Positions 32,293 to 41,094 of a DNA stretch of 43,934 nucleotides are shown in pieces. Made by a program: the position numbers and the translations under genes. The notes under the pieces were generated by a model. The model had not been told where the DNA came from, did not search any database, and saw only the letters and a program-made list of their open reading frames with translations. Location: assembly GCA_013388735.1 (NCBI GenBank), contig JACAES010000046.1, forward strand, positions 1-43,934, read 5' to 3'. Origin of the DNA: Chloroflexota bacterium. GTDB lineage: Bacteria; Chloroflexota; Anaerolineae; Aggregatilineales; Phototrophicaceae. The stretch's first letter is position 1. Each line of letters begins with the position of its first letter.

Positions 32293-33801
32293 CTAACCTT
32301 TTTTCTCCGCCCAGCGCCGGACGAAATCGGTCAGCAGGCGAACACCGTAGCCGGTCGCGCCTTTCGGCACATAGGGAGAGTCACCGACCGTCAGCATCAT
32401 GCCGGCCATATCAACGTGCGCCCAGGCCGGGTAATCCGCGAAATGTTTGAGGAAGATGGCCGACGACCCCACACCACCTTTACGCCCGCCGCTGTTTTTG
32501 ACGTCCGCTGTGTCGGACTCGATGGCTTTTTCGTAATCGGGGAACAGGGGCAGCGGCCACAGTTTTTCGGCAGTAGAGTCTGCTGCCGCCAGCAGGGTAT
32601 CCCGCAGGCGGTCATCGGTGGCGAACAACCCCGCCGCCACGCCTTCGCCCAGGGCGACCACGCATGCGCCGGTCAGCGTGGCGATGTCCACTACTGCCGA
32701 TGGTTTGTAGCGGCTGGCGTATACCAGCGCATCGGCCAGCAGCAGCCGCCCTTCGGCGTCGGTGCTGATGATTTCGATGGTGACGCCGTTGCTGGCGGTT
32801 AAAACATCCTGCGGGCGGTAGGCGCGCCCGTTAATCATATTATCCGCCGCCGGGACGAGGCCGACCACATGCAGCGGGATTTTCAGCCCGGCAATCGCGC
32901 CCAGCGCCCCGATCACCGCCGCCCCGCCGGACATGTCGCCCTTCATGGTTGCCATGTTTTCGCTGGGTTTGAGCGAATAACCGCCGGTGTCGAAGGTCAC
33001 ACCCTTGCCGATCAGCACCACCGTATCCAGATCGTCGCGCCCGGCGTTGTGTTCCAGGATGATAAAACGCGGCGGAGTCTCGCTGCCCTGGGCCACGCCC
33101 AGCAGCGCGCCCATCTTCAGGGCTTCCATCTGCGTTTTTTCCAGCACCTCGATCTTCAGCCCGACCGTTTGCGCCAGTTCAGCAGCCACCTTCGCCATGT
33201 AGGCCGGCGTGCAGACGTTGGGCGGCAGATTCGCCAGATCGCGCGCCACCTGCACCCCGGCGGCAACGGCCACGCCCGCCTGGATACCGTTGGCGACGCG
33301 GGTGTCGTGTTCGTCAAAAATCACCAGGTCAAGCCGCTGCGGCAGGGCTTCCGGCCTGGCAGCGGTCTTCTGGCCGTGATAGTCGTACAGCGCCAGCAGG
33401 CTGCCTTCGGTGATGGCCTGCGCTGCCTCCTGAATGTCGAGTCCGCCCGCGCCCGTCCCATGCAGAACGGTGGCGGCGTGTTTCACCTTCAGGTCGCGCG
33501 CTTTGAGGATGGCCTGCGCGGCTGCCCGCCGCACGCCGTCCAGCGTCAGTTTGTCCTGCGCGCCTAAGCCGACCAGGATGATACGTTTGGCGGGGATGCT
33601 GCCCATCGGGTAGAGGATGGCTACCTGCCCGGCCTGGCCGGTGAAGTCGCCACCGGCGATCAGGCTGCTGATCGCGCCGCCCAGGGCTTTGTCTACCGTG
33701 CCGGTCGCGCCGCCGGGTTCGGTTACGGTTTCAAACAGATTCAGAATAATCGCGTCGGCGGCCAGCGATTCCAGCCTGCCCACAACGGCTTGAATGTCCA
33801 T
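32293..33801 (-). CDS. pepA: Leucyl aminopeptidase, M17 family
   Basis: About 502 residues, a dinuclear-zinc aminopeptidase that removes N-terminal residues from peptides in the cytosol, usually as a hexamer. The N-terminal macro-like domain covers about 1-165. The catalytic domain has the metal-binding Lys and Asp in VLIGKGVTFDTGGYSLKP, MKGDMSGGAAV, and the signature reads STDAEGRLLLADAL, with Ser where most have Asn while the Asp and Glu ligands are kept. GGRKGGVGSSAIFLKHFADY and WAHVDMAGM end the family pattern. ATG 33801 is used (MDIQAVVG, GAGG upstream); a GTG at 33816 is possible. Confidence 0.94.
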   Translation of the reverse strand: MDIQAVVGRLESLAADAIILNLFETVTEPGGATGTVDKALGGAISSLIAGGDFTGQAGQVAILYPMGSIPAKRIILVGLGAQDKLTLDGVRRAAAQAILKARDLKVKHAATVLHGTGAGGLDIQEAAQAITEGSLLALYDYHGQKTAARPEALPQRLDLVIFDEHDTRVANGIQAGVAVAAGVQVARDLANLPPNVCTPAYMAKVAAELAQTVGLKIEVLEKTQMEALKMGALLGVAQGSETPPRFIILEHNAGRDDLDTVVLIGKGVTFDTGGYSLKPSENMATMKGDMSGGAAVIGALGAIAGLKIPLHVVGLVPAADNMINGRAYRPQDVLTASNGVTIEIISTDAEGRLLLADALVYASRYKPSAVVDIATLTGACVVALGEGVAAGLFATDDRLRDTLLAAADSTAEKLWPLPLFPDYEKAIESDTADVKNSGGRKGGVGSSAIFLKHFADYPAWAHVDMAGMMLTVGDSPYVPKGATGYGVRLLTDFVRRWAEKKG

Positions 33802-33893
33802 AGCATTGTGCCTCACTTGGGAATAAATACACTGCCGCCAGCATAGCGCAAAAACCCTGAACTGGAAACCACCGCGTCTATCCGCTGCGGATT

Positions 33894-34121
33894 TCAGGTT
33901 TCCATCATCCGCGCATGGGCGATTTCACGGCTTCCTACCCGCCGAATCTGCGAAGCCTGTACCGGGACTACGGCGAAAGTTTCGCCGTCCAGAGTAAAAA
34001 ACTCAATTGTGTATTCCAGATCGTCGCTGGTAATATCCACCACTGTCCCCATATCACCGGCTTTGAGGCGATACTCCGGCAGATCAACCGTTAAAGCCAC
34101 CCGTTCAAGTTCCCGAATCAT
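33894..34121 (-). CDS. DUF4926-like small protein
   Basis: 75 residues. The pattern YRLKAGDMGTVVDITSDD followed by YTIEFFTLDGETFAVVPV and a final QIRRVG matches the DUF4926 family of small beta-barrel-like proteins, often found near toxin-antitoxin or mobile genes. No function is established. There is no membrane segment. It is an isolated minus-strand gene between pepA and the DUF2834-like gene. No toxin is recognised next to it. Confidence 0.7.
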   Translation of the reverse strand: MIRELERVALTVDLPEYRLKAGDMGTVVDITSDDLEYTIEFFTLDGETFAVVPVQASQIRRVGSREIAHARMMET

Positions 34122-34195
34122 CTGGTTTACCCTTACGCTCTTTCAGCGGATATGCAGTAATAAAGTGAACTGATGACATGATTGTTTTCCCGCCT

Positions 34196-34504
34196 TCATC
34201 CACCATCTTCGCGCAGGTAGAGATACAGCGGCAGCGCCAGCGACAGCCCGACCGCGAAACACGCCGGCAGCACCAGCCACCAGCGTTTGAGGCCGTGCTG
34301 TTTCGCGTCGGTGTACGACCAGACCAGAAAGACGACGATGGAAATTAGCACGTCCGCCGAAAAACCGCCTGCCGCGCCGTTGACGAACAGGCTGCTCACA
34401 AATGACGGAATGTTTATACCCTCGGCGCTGAAGAAGCCGGCGAAAAATAACCAGGGGATAATCGTGCCGACGACGGCGGCCAGCAGGTAAAAACGTTTCA
34501 GCAT
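34196..34504 (-). CDS. DUF2834-like integral membrane protein
   Basis: About 102 residues with three membrane helices: FYLLAAVVGTIIPWLFFAGF, VLISIVVFLVWSYTD and LVLPACFAVGLSLALPLYLY. The N-terminal MLKRFYLLAAVVG and the ADVLISIVVFLVW block fit DUF2834. The role is unknown. A longer frame up to 34618 is open, but its first 38 residues do not look like protein of this family. I choose the ATG at 34504. It is divergent from the fusion protein gene. Confidence 0.72.
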   Translation of the reverse strand: MLKRFYLLAAVVGTIIPWLFFAGFFSAEGINIPSFVSSLFVNGAAGGFSADVLISIVVFLVWSYTDAKQHGLKRWWLVLPACFAVGLSLALPLYLYLREDGG

Positions 34505-34646
34505 GAGCGTGTTTTGCCTTTCGGGAAAGCAGTTGTGAGTCAGCGTCACTCTTAACGTAGGCGCTTTCGGCGCCGCTGTCAAGCATCCCCAGCCTGGGTT
34601 ATAATGGCCTGTTAACAACCGGCTCTTGCCCCTGGAGGACGTGCTG

Positions 34647-36536
34647 ATGGCTCAACCGATTTCCCACGCGCTGGTTCTGCCGGATAAAGACTTCCTGGTG
34701 TGGCTGCGCGCCACCGATCTGTATACCAAAAAGTTCGAGCGGGTGGCCGTCGTCCGCGCTCCGACCGGCAATGACCTGAACCGCTTCCGGGACGTGAGCG
34801 CCGTTCAGTCGCCCGGCGTGTGGGTGCGGGACGACGCGCTGGCGCACATCCGGCGCATCTACCCGATGGTGGTGCGCGTGGACGTGATTCGCGCCAATTC
34901 CCCGGCTGACCTGGCGGCCATCCTTCAGCAGCGTATAGACCGGAACGACCGCTACGGTGAAAGCTGGAATGACGGCCACCTGCACGACCGCTTTACGCTG
35001 GAGTGGCCGTCCGACGCGCGCCCGGCGCGCATCACGCGCCCGTTCGATAACCAACCGCCCGGCGGGCGCAAACACGAGGGTGTGGATATTTATGCCCCGG
35101 AAGGCACGACTGTGCGGGCCGCCGCGCCGGGCGTGGTGGCGACCGTCGTCCGCCAGCCGACGGCGCTCGGCTACGGCCAGTACGTGCAGATCGCCAGCGC
35201 CATCAGCGGCGAAAATTATCTCGTCACCTATGGGCTGCTGCGAGACATCACCGTGAACATCGGGCAGACGGTCAGCGCCGGGGATGTGCTGGGTCGGTCG
35301 AGCCAGGATCAGATCAAAATCGTGGTGCAGCAGCCCGGCAAAGGGCTGTCCGGTTATCCCCTGCCGGACGTGGTAGACCCCACTATGATGTTCTACTGGC
35401 AGGGACTCCGGCTGAAGACGACCGCCAGCAGCCTGCGAATCCGCGAACGCGCGGGGACGATTTACCGCATCCTCGGCCAACTTAAATCATCGGAGCGCGC
35501 CGAAACGCTCGAACCACACGGGCGCACGCTGCTCAAGGTCGGCGTGGGCGGGCAGTGGATCAAGATACGTTCGCCGCAGGGCATCGAGGGTTTTGCGGCT
35601 GCCGAATATCTGATCGCCGACGAAACTGATGGTGTGCGCGCCGCAACACTCACCGGCATCAATCTCGATCTGCTGCACCCGCTGGGTAAACCCGACCCGG
35701 CGCGGATGAAGGGTGTGGGTTGGGTGCGTTTCCCTTATAATGTTTCGATGGGGCGCGGCTCTACCGACCTGAACGCCGCTTATAACCTGTACGCGCCATA
35801 CATCGAACGCTGCCAGCAGGCCGGGTTGAAGGTCATCCTCATCTTTTCGCACCAGACTTTCGGCGAGGGGGCGGGTTACGTCTGGCCGCAGATGACCACC
35901 CCCCAGTGGCGCGACCTGACCGGCAAATACGCCAACATCGTCCGGCAGATCGCGGCGCGTTTCGCCGGGCGCGGGCTGGTTTACCAGATATGGAACGAGC
36001 AGGATACGCCGAAAGAGATCGCCAACGCGGCGGTGTCCATGCCCGCCGGCGATTACGGTTATCTGCTGGGCGAGGCGGTGAAAGCGATACGCAGCGCCGA
36101 CGTGCGCGCGACCATCATCACCGGTGGACATATCGGCGGGCCGGGCAATGGGCCGGCTTATGCCCGCGCGGCGCTGGAGGCTGCCGACGCGCAGCCGGAT
36201 GGCGTGGCCTGCCACTCCTACGGGCGCGGGCCGGTCGGCTCGAAGTACAGCCCATTCGGGGCAATTGACGACGACGTGGAAGCCTATGGCAAGGTCATCG
36301 CCGGCGCGCCGGTGTGGATTACCGAATGGGGTGTGCTTGACCGTCCGAACGACCCGGCGGGCGACGTGGCGACCTATGCCACCGGATTTATAGACCGGCT
36401 GAAGCGGCTGTATTCCGGCAAGGTGGCAGCGGCGGCCTGGTACGCCTGGGCGGACGGGATGCATAACGGCTACGGCCTGGTTGACCGGAATGACCGGCCT
36501 AAAGAACCGCTCTACAGCCGCTTCCTGGGGGCGTGA
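34647..36536 (+). CDS. Fusion protein: degenerate M23 (LytM-like) + SH3 + glycoside hydrolase-like
   Basis: About 629 residues. The first about 115 have no recognised motif. A LytM/M23-like fold (about 125-230) keeps the first zinc pair in KHEGVDIYAPEGT (His 143, Asp 147) but has VTYGLL and QIKIVVQQ where active enzymes have the H-x-H motif, so metal binding is probably lost. An SH3-like domain follows (about 255-325; ASSLRIRERAG, WIKIRSPQGIEGFAAAEYL). The C-terminus is TIM-barrel glycosidase-like, with Glu 451 in IWNEQDTP and Glu 560 in WITEWGV as likely acid/base and nucleophile. No signal peptide is visible, which is odd for a cell-wall or polysaccharide enzyme. ATG 34647 has GGAGGA 7 bases upstream. 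Confidence 0.8.
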   Translation: MAQPISHALVLPDKDFLVWLRATDLYTKKFERVAVVRAPTGNDLNRFRDVSAVQSPGVWVRDDALAHIRRIYPMVVRVDVIRANSPADLAAILQQRIDRNDRYGESWNDGHLHDRFTLEWPSDARPARITRPFDNQPPGGRKHEGVDIYAPEGTTVRAAAPGVVATVVRQPTALGYGQYVQIASAISGENYLVTYGLLRDITVNIGQTVSAGDVLGRSSQDQIKIVVQQPGKGLSGYPLPDVVDPTMMFYWQGLRLKTTASSLRIRERAGTIYRILGQLKSSERAETLEPHGRTLLKVGVGGQWIKIRSPQGIEGFAAAEYLIADETDGVRAATLTGINLDLLHPLGKPDPARMKGVGWVRFPYNVSMGRGSTDLNAAYNLYAPYIERCQQAGLKVILIFSHQTFGEGAGYVWPQMTTPQWRDLTGKYANIVRQIAARFAGRGLVYQIWNEQDTPKEIANAAVSMPAGDYGYLLGEAVKAIRSADVRATIITGGHIGGPGNGPAYARAALEAADAQPDGVACHSYGRGPVGSKYSPFGAIDDDVEAYGKVIAGAPVWITEWGVLDRPNDPAGDVATYATGFIDRLKRLYSGKVAAAAWYAWADGMHNGYGLVDRNDRPKEPLYSRFLGA

Positions 36537-36565
36537 CATTTTGGGTTAGAATTAAAAAAACAGAT

Positions 36566-36599
36566 CAGGGGCGGCGCGCTTCAGAACACGCTGCCCCTG
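36566..36599 (-). terminator. Rho-independent terminator of the epimerase gene
   Basis: CAGGGGC (36566-36572) and GCCCCTG (36593-36599) with further GC pairs inside. On the minus strand the stem is followed by TGATCTGTTTTTTTAATT. It lies just after the stop at 36607. Confidence 0.75.
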
Positions 36600-36606
36600 T
36601 GTGACT

Positions 36607-37647
36607 CTAGAAAAACAGCTTGGCGAGGCTGAGGATGCCCTGCTTCCAGGGGACGCGGTGCGAAACGCCCGACTGCCCCTCGAAACTGCGCAGATTGTCC
36701 AGATACCACTGGTAGTTACGAACCAATGCCTGTTTGTTGGAATACTTGGGCTGGTAGCCGAGGATTTTTTCGGCTTTTTCGATGGACACAAACGAGTCCT
36801 TGCTGGCCGTTTCGTAGACCCACTTGTACAGCGGCGACAGCTTCATGGCTTCCAGCACGCGCAGGGCGAAGATGGCCGGCGCAGCAGGCAGCGGCACGAT
36901 CTTCTTGCCGTAGCCGGCATAGTCCAGCACCGCCTGATAATCCTCTTTCATGGTGGTGAATTCCTTCGCGCCGATGTTGAAGGTGTCGTTTACCACATCT
37001 TTATCGAGTGTGCAGCACAGGTAAATGGCGTCGCACAGGTCTTCCACATCGAGCAGTTGGTAGCGATTGTCGCCGCTGCCCAGCATGGGGAAACCCCGGC
37101 CATCCTTGGCCCAGTCGTAAAACAGGGCGAACACGCCCAGGCGCTCCGGCCCGATGAACGATTTTGGCCGGATGACCGGCACGCACATCCCTTTCGCCCG
37201 GTATTCAAAGCACACTTCTTCGGCTTCGATTTTGGCCTTGCCGTAAGGCCCTACGCCATCCAGTTTGTCGGTTTCGTAGAGCGGGTGATGGTCGGGGATG
37301 CCGTAAACGGCGGTTGAGGAAATCTGGATGAACCGTTCAACGCCATGCTGAAAGGCGGAGTCAATGACGGTGCGCGTGCCGACGACATCGGTCGTATAGA
37401 TGTCCTCCGGCTTATACAGCGGCAGCGCCGCCGCCGTGTGAATAACGATGTTTACGCCCTGCATCGCCCGGTCAACCGTCGCCCGGTCGCGGATGTCCCC
37501 CTTGATTTCGGTGATCCGGTTGCGTTCCGGGTAATCGAAGTCCACGATGTCCAGCGAGACAACCTGATGGCCGCGCTCCAGCAGGTAGCGCACCAGATTT
37601 ATGCCCAGAAAACCGGCTCCTCCGGTGATGAGATAGGTTTGTGCCAT
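36607..37647 (-). CDS. NAD-dependent epimerase/dehydratase (extended SDR)
   Basis: A 346-residue extended SDR with a standard Rossmann loop TYLITGGAGFLGINLVRYL, acidic VSLDIVDFD for NAD, IVIHTAAALPLYKPE, the catalytic Ser/Thr in ISSTAVYGIPD and the YxxxK in GPYGKAKIEAEE. Then come VIRPKSFIGPERLGV and YQLLDVEDLCDAIYLC. The C-terminal region (about 250-346) is longer than in GalE-type enzymes and has a hydrophobic patch (APAIFALRVLEAMKLSPLY). It probably acts on a nucleotide-activated sugar for surface polysaccharide. The substrate is not readable. A clear terminator follows. Confidence 0.9.
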   Translation of the reverse strand: MAQTYLITGGAGFLGINLVRYLLERGHQVVSLDIVDFDYPERNRITEIKGDIRDRATVDRAMQGVNIVIHTAAALPLYKPEDIYTTDVVGTRTVIDSAFQHGVERFIQISSTAVYGIPDHHPLYETDKLDGVGPYGKAKIEAEEVCFEYRAKGMCVPVIRPKSFIGPERLGVFALFYDWAKDGRGFPMLGSGDNRYQLLDVEDLCDAIYLCCTLDKDVVNDTFNIGAKEFTTMKEDYQAVLDYAGYGKKIVPLPAAPAIFALRVLEAMKLSPLYKWVYETASKDSFVSIEKAEKILGYQPKYSNKQALVRNYQWYLDNLRSFEGQSGVSHRVPWKQGILSLAKLFF

Positions 37648-37834
37648 GCCGATAGAACTCCTGTGTGCGGGAGCGCCGCGCCCGCCGCTAATGCACTTGA
37701 AAGGGTAGATGACCTTAGTCTACCACGCCGCCGCCGGGACTAGAATACAGGAAAGCCGGACGCGAAAGTTTCAAAATTCTCACGCCCCATTAAACGAAAT
37801 TTGCTGTAAGATGAACGGTGGGAGGGTACAGCCC

Positions 37835-38242
37835 ATGCTTAATACCTTTCGCGGGACACACTGCTTGTACAGACCACACGATAACGGCATCCATGAATTT
37901 GTCTTCACCGAGTCTTCACGTCAGGCCGTTGATGAATGGTTCGCGCAGCTAGAGGCGCTGACGCGCAATACCGAACCCGGCACGATGATGTACTATCTGG
38001 TGCGGTCAACCGCATCTGTGCCGCTTCCGGCGGCTTACATGATTAAATCCGCGCATCGCTGGATCGCGGATAACCGTTATTTGTATACCGCGCGTATCGT
38101 GTTTTTACACCGCTCCAACTTCTATTATCCTCATACCAAGTTGTTCATACGCGGCTGGCAGATGAGCAACGGTATCGCCGTGCGTTTTTATTCGGCAGAC
38201 CGGCGCGAGGAGGCCGTCCGCTGGCTGCTGGGGAATAACTGA
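37835..38242 (+). CDS. Hypothetical protein, about 135 residues
   Basis: I do not recognise this protein by name. It starts MLNTFRGTHCLYRPHD, then has a helix (SSRQAVDEWFAQLEALTR), strands (MMYYLVRSTASVPLP), a helix with AYMIKSAHRW, a strand TARIVFLHRSNF and a C-terminal helix (DRREEAVRWLLGN). The alternating alpha/beta order is like small STAS/SpoIIAA-type domains, but that is a weak guess. ATG 37835 is chosen because GGGAGGG lies 8 bases upstream; the frame is open to 37709. It is soluble by appearance. Confidence 0.7.
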   Translation: MLNTFRGTHCLYRPHDNGIHEFVFTESSRQAVDEWFAQLEALTRNTEPGTMMYYLVRSTASVPLPAAYMIKSAHRWIADNRYLYTARIVFLHRSNFYYPHTKLFIRGWQMSNGIAVRFYSADRREEAVRWLLGNN

Positions 38243-38247
38243 CGCCG

Positions 38248-38436
38248 CTACAACAGGGACTTCGTAACTTCATTAACCACGTCTGGCATAACCCGTGCCT
38301 TGCCACGCGAGATGGCCGCTGACCTGGCCGTTTCGTCCAGGGGAAGTTCGCGCATCAACTGTTCGGCTCGCTGCCGCGTGTAAAACCAGATCGCCGGGTG
38401 CTGGAGGACGAAGGCCGGCAGTTCGGCGGCGCGCGC
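38248..38436 (-). pseudogene. Possible gene remnant or tiny ORF
   Basis: The last about 60 codons of a minus-strand frame look protein-like (LPAFVLQHPAIWFYTRQRAE, then LMRELPLDETARSAAISRGK and MPDVVNEVTKSLL). Upstream the same frame runs through a terminator hairpin and a promoter, and reads as low-quality sequence without a start. It may be a decayed gene, a small ORF starting at an internal codon, or chance. Confidence 0.25.
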
Positions 38437-38483
38437 CGGCCTGTCCCCAGGGCTTCGGTTGACTTCTGGATGCCTGCAAGCAA

Positions 38484-38512
38484 GGGGTGAACCGGACGGT
38501 TCGCCCCTTTTT
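38484..38512 (+). terminator. Rho-independent terminator
   Basis: GGGGTGAACC (38484-38493) and GGTTCGCCCC (38498-38507), ten pairs with one G-T, loop GGAC, followed by TTTTTGTTA. It ends plus-strand transcription, presumably of the 37835 gene, 240 bases after its stop. Confidence 0.75.
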
Positions 38513-38541
38513 GTTACTTCTCTGCTGCCGGGCTGCCCCGT

Positions 38542-38570
38542 TTGACGGCTCACCTCCCCGCGCATATACT
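38542..38570 (+). promoter_or_regulatory. Promoter of the sugar isomerase gene
   Basis: TTGACG (38542-38547), a 17-base spacer and TATACT (38565-38570), each 5/6 to consensus. The start of transcription is expected near 38577, with GGAGAGG before the TTG codon at 38609. Confidence 0.7.
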
Positions 38571-38608
38571 TCCCATTTTATACAATAAACATCACCGGAG
38601 AGGAAATC

Positions 38609-39442
38609 TTGCGACTCGCCATTCAAGAGGATATGCTGCCGGGGCGTTCGCTGCTGGAAAAATGCGAGTTTGCCCAACGGCTGGGGTTTCAGGGTATTGA
38701 GTTCTGGGGGCATGGGCTGACCGAACGTGTGCCGGCAGTGGTGGCCGCGCTGCACCAGACCGGTCTGGTCGCGGCGGCGGTCAATCATGGCAAACAGGGC
38801 GATCTGCTCCATCCTGATCGGGCGGCCCGCGAGTCTGCGCTGGCCGATCTGCGGCGCTCGGTGGTGAACGCGGTGGACATCGGCGCGGAGGGCGTCATCG
38901 TTGTGCCGCATTTCGGGCCGCCCAGCCTGCCCGACCTCACGCCCTATAAGTCGGCGGCGCAGCTGGAATACGAACTGCTGCACAACCACCTGCGCAGCCT
39001 GTCTGATTACGTGTACGCGATGGGCTGCAATCTGTACATCGAACCGATCAACCGCTACGAAACCGGCTTCTTAAACACCCTCGCTGATGGCGCGCGCGTC
39101 CGCCGCAAAATCAAAGACCATCCACACATCAAACTGACCGCCGATCTGTTCCACATGGCGCTGGAAGAAACTGACATCCTGCAATCCCTGCGCGATCATG
39201 CCGCCGACATCGGCTACATTCATATGGCGGATCATAACCGCCGTCTGCCGGGGCGCGGCCTGCTGGACTTTTCGCTGATCGCCGTTACGCTCAAACAGGT
39301 GGATTATCAGGGGTGGGTATCGCTGGAGTGCGGTGAGCCAAGCCAGAATCATCTCAACGCGCGCCAGTTCGCCACCGATTTGCCGGCCAGCCTGGGGTTG
39401 CTCAAGCTGGCCGGGTGGGTGTTCAAACCGAACGCCGTTTGA
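38609..39442 (+). CDS. Sugar phosphate isomerase/epimerase family protein (TTG start)
   Basis: A 277-residue TIM-barrel protein of the xylose isomerase-like/AP endonuclease 2 family. Metal-site residues are visible: Glu in LYIEPINRYETG, Asp and His in KLTADLFHMALEE, His and Asp in GYIHMADHNRRLPG, and Glu in GWVSLECGE. Short early blocks are FAQRLGFQGIEFWG and GAEGVIVVPHFGPPS. Enzymes of this type isomerise or epimerise sugars and keto acids, or act as dehydratases; the substrate is unknown. TTG 38609 is chosen because a promoter and GGAGAGG lie at the right distances. It is convergent with the next gene. Confidence 0.88.
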   Translation: MRLAIQEDMLPGRSLLEKCEFAQRLGFQGIEFWGHGLTERVPAVVAALHQTGLVAAAVNHGKQGDLLHPDRAARESALADLRRSVVNAVDIGAEGVIVVPHFGPPSLPDLTPYKSAAQLEYELLHNHLRSLSDYVYAMGCNLYIEPINRYETGFLNTLADGARVRRKIKDHPHIKLTADLFHMALEETDILQSLRDHAADIGYIHMADHNRRLPGRGLLDFSLIAVTLKQVDYQGWVSLECGEPSQNHLNARQFATDLPASLGLLKLAGWVFKPNAV

Positions 39443-39449
39443 TGCGGGG

Positions 39450-40085
39450 TTATGCGCCGTAGTAAGCACTGCGCACTTTGGGGTCGGCAAAGTCCGGGTA
39501 ATTGTGCCGGGCGATCAGGTCTGACAGCGAGATTTCCGCCATCTGGTGCATCCCGATTAAGAGGTCGGCCAGCACGATATCCACCACCAGCAGCAGCCGG
39601 CCAAAGTTTTCGTACTGACCCTGAAGCGCGGTGAACAGGACGGCAAAAACGCGCTCGCGCAGTTCCGTATCGAGGATGCCGCTGCCCGGCCAGCTTACCG
39701 GCCACTGATCGTGATAGGTGCCGATACGCAGGATATCCAGCCGCAGTTGGGCCAACTGGGCGATAGCCGCCTTACGATCCTGGGCGTCTACCAGGCGGGT
39801 TGTCCCCCGATAGGGGGCGTTAGGAAGCTGCTGGTATAACTGCCCCGGCGGGGTTAGCTCCACCAATCGGGCGACACTGCGCTCTTTCAAACGCAGCCCG
39901 TCTGCCAGCGCCAGCGCGCAGCGGCGGTAATACGCAGTCTTGCTGCCTTCATCGGCGTGTTTGTCCAGCCGCCACAGCAGGGACAGATAATCGCCAAAAT
40001 CCAGCGCCAGGCGCGGCGGTTCATCCGGCCCGTAGGTCGAGGTGAGCTGGCTGATGCGCGTGCGTTCGATGCGGTTGTTGGACAT
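39450..40085 (-). CDS. Hypothetical protein, about 211 residues
   Basis: I do not recognise this protein. It is largely helical: LDFGDYLSLLWRLDKHADE, KTAYYRRCALALADGLRLK, DAQDRKAAIAQLAQLRLDIL and VFAVLFTALQGQYENFGRLL, then VVDIVLADLLIGMHQM and a short tail DFADPKVRSAYYGA. The last hydrophobic helix could touch a membrane, but there is no clear signal peptide. Codon use matches the neighbours. It ends 7 bases from the end of the convergent isomerase gene and lies 74 bases after the mannosyltransferase gene, so it may be co-transcribed with that gene. Confidence 0.72.
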   Translation of the reverse strand: MSNNRIERTRISQLTSTYGPDEPPRLALDFGDYLSLLWRLDKHADEGSKTAYYRRCALALADGLRLKERSVARLVELTPPGQLYQQLPNAPYRGTTRLVDAQDRKAAIAQLAQLRLDILRIGTYHDQWPVSWPGSGILDTELRERVFAVLFTALQGQYENFGRLLLVVDIVLADLLIGMHQMAEISLSDLIARHNYPDFADPKVRSAYYGA

Positions 40086-40159
40086 GCGGTCTATAAGTCC
40101 TGAGGTTAATGCTTCCCACCAGGATTATAACGCACCGTCCGCCCGCGAGAAAAATATTG

Positions 40160-40921
40160 TTACACTGTGTAAGCTTTCGTCCGCCGGTTCTGTGGGTTCA
40201 GGTTACGATGGCGCGCCATCACCTGCCACACCCGCAGGGCGGCTTCCAGTTGAATGCGAATGTCCATTTTGGACTGGCCGAGTTTACGATCCGGGAAATA
40301 GATGGGAATCTCGCCCACGCGGAAGCCCAGGCGGCTGGCGACGTAAGCCATCTCCACCTGGAAGATATAGCCGTTCGACCGGATGCGGTCTAAATCCAGG
40401 CCGATGAGCGTCTGCCGCCGCCAGATGCGATACCCGCCGGTCGCGTCGTAAACCTGGATACCCAGGATGAGCGGGGTATAAATGCGGTTGGCGAACCAGC
40501 TTAACAGCTTGCGGTAGAAGCTCCAGGTTTCGTCTACGCTGCCGCCTTTGACGAAACGCGAGGCGATCACCAGATCGTGCGTTTCCGCCGCTTTGAGCAG
40601 GTCGGGGATATACTTGGGCTGGTGAGAAAAGTCGGCGTCCATCTGGATGATATAATCCGCGCCCAGGCTGAGCGCCTTTTTAAAGCCGGCGATGTAAGCC
40701 GGGCCGAGGCCGGCTTTTTCGGTGCGGTGCAAAACGAACAGCCGTCCGGGGTAAGTATCGGCGGCCAACCGGTCGGCCAGCCTGCCGGTGCCATCGGGCG
40801 AATTGTCGTCAACCACCAGGATATTCAGATCGTCAATGGCGAGGTCGAACAACGCCCGGACGATCAGCGGCAGGTTTTCGATTTCATTATAGGTCGGCAG
40901 AACAACGATTGTCTTGGGCAT
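40160..40921 (-). CDS. Polyprenol monophosphomannose synthase (GT2)
   Basis: A 253-residue family 2 glycosyltransferase of the dolichol/polyprenol phosphate mannose type, which transfers mannose from GDP-mannose to a polyprenyl phosphate at the membrane. Signature blocks are IVVLPTYNEIENLP, LNILVVDDNSPDGTGRLAD, the DAD metal site in DYIIQMDADFSHQPKYIPDL, VIASRFVKGGSVDETWSFYR, and the C-terminal RSNGYIFQVEMAYVASRLGF then EIPIYFPDRKLGQSKM. It has no GtrA-like membrane tail, so it is a soluble or peripheral form. Its product would feed protein or lipid mannosylation. The start is ATG 40921. Confidence 0.93.
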   Translation of the reverse strand: MPKTIVVLPTYNEIENLPLIVRALFDLAIDDLNILVVDDNSPDGTGRLADRLAADTYPGRLFVLHRTEKAGLGPAYIAGFKKALSLGADYIIQMDADFSHQPKYIPDLLKAAETHDLVIASRFVKGGSVDETWSFYRKLLSWFANRIYTPLILGIQVYDATGGYRIWRRQTLIGLDLDRIRSNGYIFQVEMAYVASRLGFRVGEIPIYFPDRKLGQSKMDIRIQLEAALRVWQVMARHRNLNPQNRRTKAYTV

Positions 40922-41028
40922 AGCAGCTTACCCCGTAGGTGTGACTATTCTTTATACAGTCTACGGTAGCGTTGTTTCCCTTACAAGCACCAAAAATTCG
41001 ATTTTGAGGCCGTCTGTATCCACCACAA

Positions 41029-41057
41029 TTGAGGGCGACGGGCGCTTTCTTTATAAT
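41029..41057 (+). promoter_or_regulatory. Promoter of the MFS gene
   Basis: TTGAGG (41029-41034), a 17-base spacer and a perfect TATAAT (41052-41057). The expected transcript start (about 41064) lies downstream of the longest reading-frame start, so translation must begin later, at TTG 41095. Confidence 0.65.
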
Positions 41058-41094
41058 AAATTCAGAACTGCCAATCTGCATAAAGGATAGCCGC

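Larger units (their letters stand above)
38243..38608. other. Intergenic region with terminator, promoter and a possible gene remnant
   Basis: 366 bases between two plus-strand genes. It holds a possible minus-strand coding remnant (38248-38436), a strong plus-strand terminator hairpin (38484-38512) and the promoter of the isomerase gene (38542-38570). Each is listed separately. Confidence 0.5.

Noticed and set aside
34143-34586. 147-codon minus-strand frame over the DUF2834 region
   Set aside because: Overlaps in another frame and lacks the membrane helices; the DUF2834-like frame is better supported.
38443-38565. N-terminal part of the minus-strand frame ending at 38248
   Set aside because: It runs through a terminator hairpin and the isomerase promoter and does not look like protein.
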